DNA of 64,000 nt, from the NCBI GenBank assembly GCA_035362835.1, contig DAOSDY010000001.1, forward strand, positions 1,550,001-1,614,000, read 5' to 3'. Under the pieces are notes generated by a model. That model made no database searches. It saw only the letters and a program-made list of their open reading frames with translations, and was not told where the DNA came from. Of the stretch, positions 8,285 to 16,906 are shown piece by piece (position 1 is the first letter of the stretch; each line of letters opens with the position of its first letter). Made by a program: the position numbers and the translations under genes. This stretch comes from Melioribacteraceae bacterium (GTDB lineage Bacteria > Bacteroidota > Ignavibacteria > Ignavibacteriales > Melioribacteraceae).

Positions 8285-9595
8285 TTAATTATGAACAGAG
8301 ATCGATTTAACTAATTGTACCGGTTTTGTTTTATTAGCCGATATAAGAATAGCCTTTTCGATTTTTCTGGCCACTCCGTTGAGGACGGCTTTTTTATCCG
8401 TGAATATTTCTGCGATAAGCTGACCCCTTGAGAGTTTGTCGCCTATCTTCGGATAGAAAATAATTCCGGCTTTCGGGTCGATCTTATCCTCCATTGTCAT
8501 TCTTCCGGCTCCAAGTTCCAGCGATGCCATTCCGATCTCGAACGAATCGATGGAGCTGACAAAGCCCGACTTTGACGCATAGATTTTTTCGTGAATCTTT
8601 GAGTGCGGATAATTTTTCGTCTCTATAAGAAAGTCCGCATCGCCCTTCTGAAGTTTTACAATCTCAATAAATTTGTCGAAAGCTTTTCCATTCTCGATCA
8701 TTCTGCTTGCAACCCGGATTCCATCTTCAATTGAATCGGCTTTTTTGCCAAGGTAGATCATCGCGCCGGAAAGATATAAACTAAGCTCCAGAAGGTCTCC
8801 CGCTCTTTTACCCTGCAGCACTTCAATGCTTTCATATACCTCGAGCCAGTTTCCTATATAGTTTCCAAGGGGTTGATTCATATCCGTAATAAATGCGATT
8901 ACATTTTTATTGAATGCAACAGCTGTGCTGGTAAGGGACTCTGCAAGGATTCGGGAGTCTTCATATTTCTTCATGAAAGCACCCGAACCTGTTTTTACAT
9001 CCAGAACAAGTCCGTCGATTCCCTCTGCCAGTTTTTTACTCATTATACTGGCAGTAATGAGTGGTATCGATTCAACAGTTGCGGTTACATCCCTGAGCGC
9101 GTAGATAAGTTTATCGGCGGGTGCGACCTCTTTTGTCTGACCGGCAAGCACCGCTCCGCATTTCTGAATGATCGATTTATATTGTTTAAGTGTTACGTTT
9201 GTAGTAAATCCGGGAATCGATTCGAGTTTATCGAGCGTTCCACCCGTATGGCCTAAACCTCTACCGCTTATCATTGGAACGTTTACGCCGGCTGCCGCAA
9301 CCACCGGGGCAAGAATTAGAGAAGTTTTATCCCCTACGCCTCCCGTTGAGTGTTTATCTATTTTTTTCCCTTTGATCGAATTCAGGTTAATAACCTTGCC
9401 GCTGTAGAGCATCGATTTTGTAAGGTATGCGGTTTCCTCCTTGCTGAATCCATTCAGAAATCCCGCCATAAGAAATGCGGAGAACTGATATGATGGAATC
9501 CGGCCTCTTGTGAAGTTGGAAATTAAAAATTCAATTTCCTCGCGGTTTAAGGGTTCACCTTCTCTTTTCTTTCTTATTAATTCAACCGGATTCAT
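8285..9595 (-). CDS. deoA: pyrimidine-nucleoside (thymidine) phosphorylase
   Basis: A 436-residue enzyme splitting thymidine/uridine with phosphate into base and (deoxy)ribose-1-phosphate. Diagnostic segments are 'DKHSTGGVGDKTSLILAPVV' (phosphate site), the family signature 'SGRGLGHTGGTLDKLESIPG', 'YALRDVTATVESIPLI' and 'VLDVKTGSGAFMK'. The C-terminal PYNP domain carries 'DPKAGIIFYPKIGDKLSRGQ'. Full length. Whether it accepts only thymidine (DeoA) or both pyrimidine nucleosides (Pdp) cannot be told here. It is the first gene of a two-gene unit with the BtuF-like lipoprotein. Confidence 0.93.
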   Translation of the reverse strand: MNPVELIRKKREGEPLNREEIEFLISNFTRGRIPSYQFSAFLMAGFLNGFSKEETAYLTKSMLYSGKVINLNSIKGKKIDKHSTGGVGDKTSLILAPVVAAAGVNVPMISGRGLGHTGGTLDKLESIPGFTTNVTLKQYKSIIQKCGAVLAGQTKEVAPADKLIYALRDVTATVESIPLITASIMSKKLAEGIDGLVLDVKTGSGAFMKKYEDSRILAESLTSTAVAFNKNVIAFITDMNQPLGNYIGNWLEVYESIEVLQGKRAGDLLELSLYLSGAMIYLGKKADSIEDGIRVASRMIENGKAFDKFIEIVKLQKGDADFLIETKNYPHSKIHEKIYASKSGFVSSIDSFEIGMASLELGAGRMTMEDKIDPKAGIIFYPKIGDKLSRGQLIAEIFTDKKAVLNGVARKIEKAILISANKTKPVQLVKSISVHN

Positions 9596-9748
9596 TTAAT
9601 CTCCTGAAAATATCTTTTAAAAGAATATTTATTTAAAAACTGAAAAACCTTACACTATTAAACGGATCGGTTTTATTGAAACAGATACCAATTTTCTATT
9701 AACTTGCCGACAGGAATATAAAATAATAACAGAAAACGAGAGGTTGTC

Positions 9749-10999
9749 ATGTTCGATCCCAATTACAAATTCACAGTTGTAGAACGCTTCCAAAAATACG
9801 CAAAAATTGAAACTACTTCAGACGAAGAATCAAAAACTTTTCCGAGTGACCCTAAACAGCTTGAACTATCAAAACTCCTGGTTGAAGAATTGAAACAGAT
9901 CGGTATGAAAGAAGTTGAAATGGATCAATTCGGTTATGTAATTGCAACTCTTCCTTCAAATACTGAAAAAGAAGTTCCTGTAATCGGTTTTATTGCTCAT
10001 GTGGATACCTCACCGGCTGTAAGCGGTAAAAATGTTAATCCGGTAATAAATAAAAATTATCAGGGTGGAGATATAGTTCTATCTAAAGATCCAACCAAAA
10101 TTATTGACGCTGCCAGCAATCCCGAATTGAAAGATATGATAGGATTCGACATCATTACATCCGACGGAACTACACTTCTCGGCGCCGACGATAAAGCCGG
10201 AGTTGCCGAAATTATAGATGCTATGAACTATCTTATCCAGCATCCGGAAATAAAACACGGGAAAATCCGCATCTGCTTTACCCCCGACGAGGAGGTTGGA
10301 AGAGGAACTGAAAAATTTGATGTTAAAAAGTTCGGCGCTAAATATGCTTATACAATCGACGGCGGCACACGCGGAGAAGTTGAAACCGAAACGTTCAGTG
10401 CCGACGCTGTTGTAATCAAATTCAACGGTAAGAATGTTCATCCCGGTTATGCTAAAGGTAAAATGATCAATTCGATTAAAATTGCCGCCCGTTTTCTGGA
10501 AATGCTTCCGAAAGATTCTCTTTCACCGGAAACCACTGAGAAGAGAGAAGGTTATGTTCACCCTGTTTCAACAAACGGAAATGAAACTCAGACAGTAATC
10601 AAATTTATTATCAGGGATTTCAGCGCGGATAAATTGAAGGAGTACGAAGCCTTCTTGAAAGACCTGATTGAAAAAACAGTTGCACAATTTCCGGGTTCCT
10701 CGTATGAATTTGAAGTTATTGAACAGTACAGAAACATGAAGTATGTTTTGGATAATCACCCGCAGGTTGAGCAATTCGCTGTAGAAGCTCTCAACCGCCT
10801 CGGTATTAAGCCGCTTAAATCCTCGATTCGCGGTGGAACCGACGGCTCGCGTCTCAGTTTTATGGGTCTTCCCACTCCGAACCTGTTTGCAGGAGGACAT
10901 AATTTCCATGCTTATACCGAATATGTTGCGGTACAGGATATGGAAGCGGCAGTTAAGAATATCGTTACTTTGATACAGGTCTGGGAGGAAAAATCCTAG
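9749..10999 (+). CDS. pepT: peptidase T (tripeptide aminopeptidase, M20B)
   Basis: A 416-residue cytosolic dizinc peptidase removing the N-terminal residue from tripeptides. Metal-site motifs are all present: 'FIAHVDTSP' (H84, D86), 'LLGADDKAGVAEI', 'CFTPDEEVGRGTEKFD' (general base and ligand Glu pair), 'TIDGG' and 'NLFAGGHNFH' near the C-terminus. The dimerisation domain lies at about 215-325. The start is fixed by GAGAGG five bases before the ATG. It is divergent from deoA. Confidence 0.96.
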   Translation: MFDPNYKFTVVERFQKYAKIETTSDEESKTFPSDPKQLELSKLLVEELKQIGMKEVEMDQFGYVIATLPSNTEKEVPVIGFIAHVDTSPAVSGKNVNPVINKNYQGGDIVLSKDPTKIIDAASNPELKDMIGFDIITSDGTTLLGADDKAGVAEIIDAMNYLIQHPEIKHGKIRICFTPDEEVGRGTEKFDVKKFGAKYAYTIDGGTRGEVETETFSADAVVIKFNGKNVHPGYAKGKMINSIKIAARFLEMLPKDSLSPETTEKREGYVHPVSTNGNETQTVIKFIIRDFSADKLKEYEAFLKDLIEKTVAQFPGSSYEFEVIEQYRNMKYVLDNHPQVEQFAVEALNRLGIKPLKSSIRGGTDGSRLSFMGLPTPNLFAGGHNFHAYTEYVAVQDMEAAVKNIVTLIQVWEEKS

Positions 11000-11037
11000 T
11001 TTTTTTAGCTCCTTTCAGTAGAAATCTCCTTATTTTT

Positions 11038-11066
11038 ATACCCCGTATTTGACGGGGTATTTTTTT
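11038..11066 (+). terminator. Rho-independent terminator inside the leader of the CDF gene
   Basis: Perfect arms ATACCCCGT (11038-11046) and ACGGGGTAT (11052-11060) with a 5-nt loop and six T follow pepT. The T-tract ends directly against the AGGAG ribosome-binding site (11067-11071) of the next gene. Confidence 0.85.
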
Positions 11067-11077
11067 AGGAGTATTAA

Positions 11078-11929
11078 GTGCCTCATAGATTGAAAAGAGC
11101 GGTTGATTCTACTCTGATCGTTAACATATTTCTTTTTTTGATAAAAGCCGCTGCGGGATTTATTTCAAATTCTATAGCAGTAATTTCGGAGGCATTAAAT
11201 TCGCTAACGGATATTATTTCATCCCTTGCAATCAAGCGTGCCGTAACCGTTTCAAATCAAAAACCCGATATTAATCATCAATTCGGTCACAATGCGGCGC
11301 AGCCGATTGCGGCTTTTATAGTTTCTGTCTTTGCATTTGTCGTCGGTGTTAATATTGTAGAAGAATCGATTAAGAGAATAATCGACCCGCAGGATATTCG
11401 AGCGATCCCCGCCGTATATGTCGTCCTGATCTCAACAATAATTATTAAAATTGTTTTGAACCGTTATCAGGCGCATGTCGGAAAATTATTCAAGAGTCCT
11501 GCAATTAAAGCGGCGGCTGTCGACAGCATGAACGATATTCTCGCATCATCGATTGCGCTCCTGGGTGTTATTGCTATAAACCTGGGTTTAAAGATTGTTG
11601 ATGGAATAGCCGGAATTCTTGTAGCTGCTTTCATTTTTAAGACGGGCTACGAAGTAGGGAAGCAGAATATCGATTATCTTATGGGACACTCGGCGCCCGG
11701 CGAGTTTGACAGGAAAATTAAGGAAATTACACTCTCAATAAACGGCGTTAAAGGTGTTAACGATCTCCGCTCCCATTATGTCGGAAATAAATTTCATGTC
11801 GAAATACATATTGAAGTCGATAAAAATCATTCAACTCAAATTTCGCACGACATAGGTAATGAAGTCCGCTTCACTCTTGAAAGGCTGGAGGAAGTTCAAA
11901 AAGTTTTTGTGCATGTTGATCCGGTATGA
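11078..11929 (+). CDS. cation diffusion facilitator (CDF) transporter
   Basis: A 283-residue inner-membrane divalent-cation/proton antiporter. Six hydrophobic helices span about residues 12-200. The TM2 metal-site pattern reads 'SEALNSLTD' (N-x3-D rather than the usual H/D-x3-D) and TM5 reads 'VDSMND' (D-x3-D). The C-terminal cytoplasmic ferredoxin-like domain ends 'VFVHVDP', typical of the family. The start is a GTG, set by AGGAG six bases upstream; no ATG fits. The substrate (Zn, Mn, Fe or Co) is not assignable, and the Asn in TM2 is a deviation. Confidence 0.9.
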   Translation: MPHRLKRAVDSTLIVNIFLFLIKAAAGFISNSIAVISEALNSLTDIISSLAIKRAVTVSNQKPDINHQFGHNAAQPIAAFIVSVFAFVVGVNIVEESIKRIIDPQDIRAIPAVYVVLISTIIIKIVLNRYQAHVGKLFKSPAIKAAAVDSMNDILASSIALLGVIAINLGLKIVDGIAGILVAAFIFKTGYEVGKQNIDYLMGHSAPGEFDRKIKEITLSINGVKGVNDLRSHYVGNKFHVEIHIEVDKNHSTQISHDIGNEVRFTLERLEEVQKVFVHVDPV

Positions 11930-11966
11930 CTTAATCAATTGAATTTCAATTAAAAGGAAAAAGATA

Positions 11967-13661
11967 ATGTATGAATTGAAGACAAAGACCCTGCTGCATG
12001 TTTTAAATACAGCTGCAGAAAAATACTCCGATCTTCCGGCCGTCTCTTATCTCAATTCCGAAAAGATTACTTTCAGTGAATTCAAAAAGCGTGTTGAAAC
12101 AATTAAGCATTTCCTAAAAGGTGAAGGGATAATTGCAGGAGATAGAGTTGCTATTCTTGCCGAAAATCAACCTAACTGGGGAATAGCTTTCTTTGCCGTA
12201 ACCACCCTTGGTGCAATAGCCGTTCCGATTATGACGGAATTCCACAGCACAGAAGTTCATCATATACTTCGTCATTCGGAAAGCAAGGCGATTTTTGTTT
12301 CCGTCAAGTACTTTAATAAAATTGAAGATCTTGATTCCGATTCGCTCCAAGCCAGGGTTCTACTTGATGACTTTTCAATAATTCCGCCGGACACAAAGAA
12401 TGATTTAATTAAAGAAGTGATCGCGGGGGGCAGAAAAGAATTTGCAAAGGTCAAAGAAGCCGCGATGAAATTTGTCGGATTAATTCCCGGAGAAGTAGCG
12501 GAGGATAATACTGCGTCAATATTATATACTTCGGGAACGACCGGGCATTCCAAGGGCGTAATTCTGACTCATAAAAACATTGTCTCAAACGCACTTTCTA
12601 CCCTCGGTATGGTTGATGTGGTCCCCGGCGACAGGATGCTCTCCATACTTCCCCTTTTTCATACAATTGAATCAACTCTCGGTCTGGTTATTCCTTTTAT
12701 TGCCGGTGCCAGCGTAACATACCTCGATAAGCCTCCCACGGCTGCGGTTCTGCTTCCCGCATTATCGATTGTAAAACCGACAATAATGCTGGCGGTTCCG
12801 CTGATCATTGAGAAAATTTTCCGTTTGAGAATCCTGCCCGAGATTAACAAGAAACCGATTGTGCGCGGACTTTATAAAATTCCGGCTGTTAGAAAAAAGC
12901 TGCATCAGATTGCCGGTAAAAAATTGATAAAGACTTTCGGCGGGGAACTTAAAATGTTCTGCATCGGTGGCGCTTCTCTAGCTGCCGATGTTGAAAGATT
13001 CCTGAAAGAAGGAGGATTCCCTTATGCGATCGGTTACGGACTTACTGAAACATCTCCGCTGGTAACCGGGACAAATCCTGCGCTTGTAAGGTTCAGATCG
13101 GCCGGAAAGACTATTCCGGAAGTACAGATTAAAATTCATAATCCCGATCCTAAAACCGGCGAGGGTGAGGTCCTTGTAAAAGGACCAAATGTAATGAAAG
13201 GGTACTACAAAGATCCTGAAAAAACAAGTGAAGTATTTGATAATGACGGATGGTTTAAAACCGGTGACCTGGCGGTGATTGATCAGGACGGATATCTTTT
13301 TATCAAAGGGAGATCTAAAAATGTTATCATCGGTTCAAACGGGAAAAATATTTATCCCGAAGAGATCGAATCGATCATAAATGAATTTCCTTATGTGCTG
13401 GAATCGCTCGTTATCGAAAGAAAAGACGGACTGGTTGCACGGGTCTATCTTAACCACGATCAGATCGACGATACGTTTAAGATTCAAAAGCTGAACGAAT
13501 CGCAGGCTCGTGAAATATTAAATAAAATACTTTCCGATCTGCTCGTTCAGATTAATGAAAGAGTGAATTCCTTTTCAAGAATAACAAAAGTTGTTGAACA
13601 GCTTGAACCGTTTGAGAAAACTCCAACTCAAAAGATTAAACGGTTCCTGTATGTAGATTAA
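11967..13661 (+). CDS. long-chain acyl-CoA synthetase (AMP-binding)
   Basis: A 564-residue adenylate-forming enzyme activating fatty acids with ATP and CoA. The P-loop-like motif 'SILYTSGTTGHSKGVILTH' is intact, as are 'YGLTETSPLV', 'GWFKTGD' and the C-terminal hinge 'GRSKNVIIGSNGKNIYPEEIE'. The catalytic lysine region near the end reads 'TPTQKIKRF'. Length and order match bacterial FadD/Faa1-type enzymes of this phylum, which lack long eukaryotic insertions. It is preceded by a ribosome-binding site AAAAGGAAAAAG and follows the CDF gene by 37 bp. Confidence 0.92.
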   Translation: MYELKTKTLLHVLNTAAEKYSDLPAVSYLNSEKITFSEFKKRVETIKHFLKGEGIIAGDRVAILAENQPNWGIAFFAVTTLGAIAVPIMTEFHSTEVHHILRHSESKAIFVSVKYFNKIEDLDSDSLQARVLLDDFSIIPPDTKNDLIKEVIAGGRKEFAKVKEAAMKFVGLIPGEVAEDNTASILYTSGTTGHSKGVILTHKNIVSNALSTLGMVDVVPGDRMLSILPLFHTIESTLGLVIPFIAGASVTYLDKPPTAAVLLPALSIVKPTIMLAVPLIIEKIFRLRILPEINKKPIVRGLYKIPAVRKKLHQIAGKKLIKTFGGELKMFCIGGASLAADVERFLKEGGFPYAIGYGLTETSPLVTGTNPALVRFRSAGKTIPEVQIKIHNPDPKTGEGEVLVKGPNVMKGYYKDPEKTSEVFDNDGWFKTGDLAVIDQDGYLFIKGRSKNVIIGSNGKNIYPEEIESIINEFPYVLESLVIERKDGLVARVYLNHDQIDDTFKIQKLNESQAREILNKILSDLLVQINERVNSFSRITKVVEQLEPFEKTPTQKIKRFLYVD

Positions 13662-13830
13662 TTCAAATATTTGGTTTCATAATTAACTATGGATTTTTAG
13701 TCAGAAGATAACGGGCTCCTTTATATCGGGAAATTTATTATCAACGAATTATTTTTAGCACTAAAATTTCGGCAGGTTTAATAACGGTTTTGAAACAAAT
13801 AACTTATTTTGCTGTATGATAAATTAAATT

Positions 13831-15918
13831 ATGAAAGAAATAAGGATGAAACAGATAATACTTTTACTGGCTTTCTTTATTGTGGTAAACGGCTGCTACG
13901 CACAGAATCCCGAAGCTGTTCTATCCAAAGATCACAAAATAGATTCCGCCAAGGTAATTTTACCGGACGAATCGTATAAAAGAATTAACCAGGTAATTAC
14001 TCAGATCTTTACAAGTTATCATTACCGGAAACAGAATCTTAATGATTCCCTTTCATCAGTAATTTTTGATGAATATTTTAAAAACCTCGACATCAACAGG
14101 CTCTATTTTATAAAGTTGGATGTTGCTTCTTTCGAAAAATACCGGGATAAATTCGATAATTTTATTCTGGAGGGTAAGCTTGAAATTCCTTTCGAGATAT
14201 TTAATCTCTACAAAAAAAGGGTGAACGAGAGAATTTCACATGTTAACAAGCTGCTGGCAAATGAATTCGATTTTTTAAAGGAAGAAATATATTCTCCGGA
14301 CCGTACAAAATCCGACTGGGCTGAAACATCATCGGAACTTGATGAAATCTGGCGACTGAGAATAAAAAACGACGCGCTCAACCTTGTTCTTTCCGGAAAA
14401 GATTGGAAAAGCAGTGCGGATGTACTCCTGAAACGTTATCAAAACTTTCATAAGATAATTCTCCAATATGAAACCGAAGATGTCTTTTCTCTTTTTATGA
14501 ATTCGTTTACGAGAACGTTTGATCCCCATTCGGATTATTTATCGCCGGCTGCGTCAACGAACTTCAACATTGCAATGAAACTTTCGCTTGAAGGGATCGG
14601 CGCTACTTTGCGCAGCGAAAATGATTACACAATTGTTGCAAGCATTGTCCCCGGCGGACCGGCCCATAAAAGCGGTCTGTTAAAAGAGGAGGATAGAATT
14701 GTTGGGGTTGCCCAGGGTCAGGAGGGTGAATTTGTTGATATTATCGGATGGCGCCTTGACGATGCCATTCAGCTTATTAGAGGTAAAAAAGGGACTTTAG
14801 TAAGGCTTCAGATTATCAAGGCCAAGGAGAATCTAAATTCCATTCCAACTGAAATTCAGATTGTCCGTGATGAAGTTAAGCTTGAGGAGCAGGCAGCTAA
14901 AAGTGAAATCCTGAATATTGAAGAGCATGGAACCAACTTTAAACTCGGGGTTGTTAAACTTCCTTCTTTCTATACTGATTTTGAAGCTCAGAGACAGGGA
15001 AAACAGAATTATAAAAGTACTACCCGGGATGTGAAGGAGATACTTGAAAAATTTAAACAGGAAAAAGTAGACGGTATTATTATTGATCTAAGGAATAATG
15101 GCGGAGGTTCCCTTCAGGAAGCAATTGCATTAACCGGGTTGTTCATTAAAAACGGTCCGGTTGTTCAGGTAAAAAACTCCGGTAATATAATTGAGATAAA
15201 TCAGGATCCCGATCCATCGATTGTGTACGACGGGCCGCTGGCCGTTTTAACAAATCGTTTCAGCGCCTCAGCTTCCGAAATCTTTTCTGCTGCTATTCAG
15301 GATTACGGAAGAGGAATTATTCTCGGCGAAAATACATACGGAAAAGGAACTGTTCAGAACCTTCTCGACTTAAACAGGACAATCCCGATCAAGGATAGAA
15401 CTCTCGGCCAGGTTAAACTGACAATCGCAAAGTTTTACAGAGTTGACGGTGGAAGCACTCAACATAAAGGGGTTAAACCGGATATCGAATTTCCATCTCC
15501 CTATTCGCATGAGGAATTCGGCGAAAGCTCTATGCAGGGTGCATTACCCTGGGATCAGATTCAGCCGGCAAAATACTCGAAGTATGGCGATCTCTCAAAT
15601 TTTATCGATCAGCTCCGGATTAAACATGAGGAGAGAATTAAAAATGATCCGGAATACCAGATTGTAATGGATGAGATAAATGAATTTAAAATTAACCGGG
15701 ATAAAAAAGAGTTTTCGCTAAATGAAAAAGTAAGAAAAGAAGAAAGAGATCTTGCTGAAGAACGGAGAAAGAAAAGAGAAGAGGAAAGAGCAAAAATTAC
15801 TGGAATAAAAATTCAGGACAAGGAAGAGGTTCAATCCCAAACGTCAGTTATTAACGATTTTGAATTGAAAGAAACCGGAAGAATTCTGGCCGATCTGATT
15901 TTAGCAAAAGTAGGATAG
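13831..15918 (+). CDS. prc: carboxy-terminal processing protease (S41, Prc/Tsp type)
   Basis: A 695-residue periplasmic protease cutting proteins near their C-terminus. A signal peptide ends at 'VVNGC', a possible lipobox. An N-terminal Tsp domain (about 40-240) is followed by a PDZ domain (about 250-345, 'LSLEGIGATL...GGPAHKSGLLKEEDRIVGV') and the S41 core with 'DGIIIDLRNNGGGSLQEA' and 'SASASEIFSAAIQDYGRG'. The serine-lysine dyad fits S480 and K505, 25 residues apart as in E. coli Tsp. A long charged C-terminal extension (about 590-695) matches the Tsp C-terminal domain. Confidence 0.93.
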   Translation: MKEIRMKQIILLLAFFIVVNGCYAQNPEAVLSKDHKIDSAKVILPDESYKRINQVITQIFTSYHYRKQNLNDSLSSVIFDEYFKNLDINRLYFIKLDVASFEKYRDKFDNFILEGKLEIPFEIFNLYKKRVNERISHVNKLLANEFDFLKEEIYSPDRTKSDWAETSSELDEIWRLRIKNDALNLVLSGKDWKSSADVLLKRYQNFHKIILQYETEDVFSLFMNSFTRTFDPHSDYLSPAASTNFNIAMKLSLEGIGATLRSENDYTIVASIVPGGPAHKSGLLKEEDRIVGVAQGQEGEFVDIIGWRLDDAIQLIRGKKGTLVRLQIIKAKENLNSIPTEIQIVRDEVKLEEQAAKSEILNIEEHGTNFKLGVVKLPSFYTDFEAQRQGKQNYKSTTRDVKEILEKFKQEKVDGIIIDLRNNGGGSLQEAIALTGLFIKNGPVVQVKNSGNIIEINQDPDPSIVYDGPLAVLTNRFSASASEIFSAAIQDYGRGIILGENTYGKGTVQNLLDLNRTIPIKDRTLGQVKLTIAKFYRVDGGSTQHKGVKPDIEFPSPYSHEEFGESSMQGALPWDQIQPAKYSKYGDLSNFIDQLRIKHEERIKNDPEYQIVMDEINEFKINRDKKEFSLNEKVRKEERDLAEERRKKREEERAKITGIKIQDKEEVQSQTSVINDFELKETGRILADLILAKVG

Positions 15919-15930
15919 ACTTTGCAATAT

Positions 15931-15956
15931 TCCCCCTTCCCGGCTGGGAAGGGGGA
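15931..15956. repeat. strong GC-rich hairpin
   Basis: CCCCCTTCCC (15932-15941) and GGGAAGGGGG (15946-15955) form a 10-bp stem around a GGCT loop, extended by one T-A pair. It lies 13 bp after the protease gene, with an AT-rich flank but no T-run, so it is more like a dispersed palindromic (REP-like) unit or a 3'-protecting structure than a classical terminator. Confidence 0.6.
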
Positions 15957-15976
15957 TAAAATATTTAAACTCCTCA

Positions 15977-16444
15977 ATGATGAAAACCAATGCAATTCGA
16001 ATTTTAGAATCGAACAAAATTCCCCATTCAATAATTGAATACGAATTCAAAGAAGATGAAATTGACGCGGTCTCGGTCGCTGAAAAAATTAATTTCGATC
16101 CCGAGCGCGTTTTTAAAACACTTGTAACCCGCTCCGACACTAACGGGATTTCTGTTTTTGTAATTCCCGGCTGTTATGAACTGAATCTTAAAAAAGCTGC
16201 TTCCGTTTCCGGTAATAAAAGTGTTGAAATGATAAAGGTAAAGGAAATCCAGACCTTAACCGGATATATAAGGGGCGGCTGCTCACCAATAGGAATGAAA
16301 AAACAATACCCCGCTTTTATTGATGAGTCGGCACAATTGTTCGAATCAATTTCTATTAGTGCCGGTTTACGTGGGATTCAGGTGATCATTTCACCCAACG
16401 ACTTATGCCGGCTGATTGACGGGAAATATGCCGATTTATTGTAG
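15977..16444 (+). CDS. ybaK: YbaK/EbsC family aminoacyl-tRNA deacylase
   Basis: A 155-residue protein of the YbaK family, which hydrolyses mischarged tRNA (Cys-tRNA-Pro in the studied members). Typical blocks are 'VFKTLV' with the invariant Lys, 'FVIPGCYELNLKKAA', 'TGYIRGGCSPIGMKKQYPAFID' and 'GLRGIQVIISPNDL'. Two consecutive ATG codons occur at the start (15977, 15980). It stands alone between two hairpin structures. Full length and confident. Confidence 0.93.
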   Translation: MMKTNAIRILESNKIPHSIIEYEFKEDEIDAVSVAEKINFDPERVFKTLVTRSDTNGISVFVIPGCYELNLKKAASVSGNKSVEMIKVKEIQTLTGYIRGGCSPIGMKKQYPAFIDESAQLFESISISAGLRGIQVIISPNDLCRLIDGKYADLL

Positions 16445-16535
16445 AAAACGGGGATTTTCGTCAACCAAAAAAGAAGGTTTTATTTCAGCCGGATTTTTTT
16501 TAGATTTAGCCCCGAATTTTTAAGGAGTAGATGAA

Positions 16536-16700
16536 ATGGCAAAACAACAATCATTTGCGGAGAAAGCCAAAAAGAAACACGGCTCATCCCATGTTAATGT
16601 GAAAGTTATTAAAACTGTAAAAACCGCTAATGGATCGTATAAATTTCAGGAAAAATTTGTGAAATTGGACGATATCAGTAAAGTAACTACACTTAAGTAA
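16536..16700 (+). CDS. 54-residue basic protein resembling DUF4295 (ribosomal protein bL38)
   Basis: A short gene I found by reading the sequence. It begins MAKQQSFAEKAKKKHG and ends SKVTTLK, with ten or more lysines. AAGGAG at 16522-16527 lies eight bases before the ATG, and a strong terminator follows directly. The pattern 'VIKTVKTANGSYKFQEKFV' recalls the DUF4295 family of Bacteroidota ('VIKAVKSPKTGAYTFKEE', from memory), which has been identified as the ribosomal protein bL38. Here it is monocistronic rather than next to rpmB/rpmG. The coding call is strong; the family call is tentative. Confidence 0.8.
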   Translation: MAKQQSFAEKAKKKHGSSHVNVKVIKTVKTANGSYKFQEKFVKLDDISKVTTLK

Positions 16701-16704
16701 TTTG

Positions 16705-16736
16705 AAAAACCACCGCTAAACGGTGGTTTTTTGTTT
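16705..16736 (+). terminator. Rho-independent terminator of the 54-residue protein gene
   Basis: AAAAACCACCG (16705-16715) pairs with CGGTGGTTTTT (16721-16731) around a CTAAA loop. The T-rich arm forms the U-tract. It is five bases after the TAA. Confidence 0.9.
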
Positions 16737-16764
16737 ATTACACCGGAAATATTTTCCCGCTTAC

Positions 16765-16793
16765 TTGACATTCTCATCAATTATTTTATCTTG
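16765..16793 (+). promoter_or_regulatory. candidate sigma-70-like promoter of the KamA-like gene
   Basis: TTGACA (16765-16770) is followed after 16 bp by TATCTTG (16787-16793), which fits both a weak -10 box and most of the Bacteroidota -7 element TAnnTTTG. It lies just after a terminator, leaves a leader of about 105 nt before the AAGGAGG ribosome-binding site, and is the only good match in that gap. Confidence 0.5.
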
Positions 16794-16906
16794 TAAAAAA
16801 GTTTTCGCTTATATCAGATCTGTTTTTACCTGATCGCGCTCATCTAATAGCGGTTTTTAGTATACCAGGATTAGTTTAACATTACCATTAATTCAAAGGA
16901 GGAAGT

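Noticed and set aside
16794..16906. Riboswitch in the KamA-like leader
   Set aside because: The 113-nt leader shows only a weak CGCT/AGCG stem; a lysine riboswitch needs about 170 nt and its conserved core is not seen.
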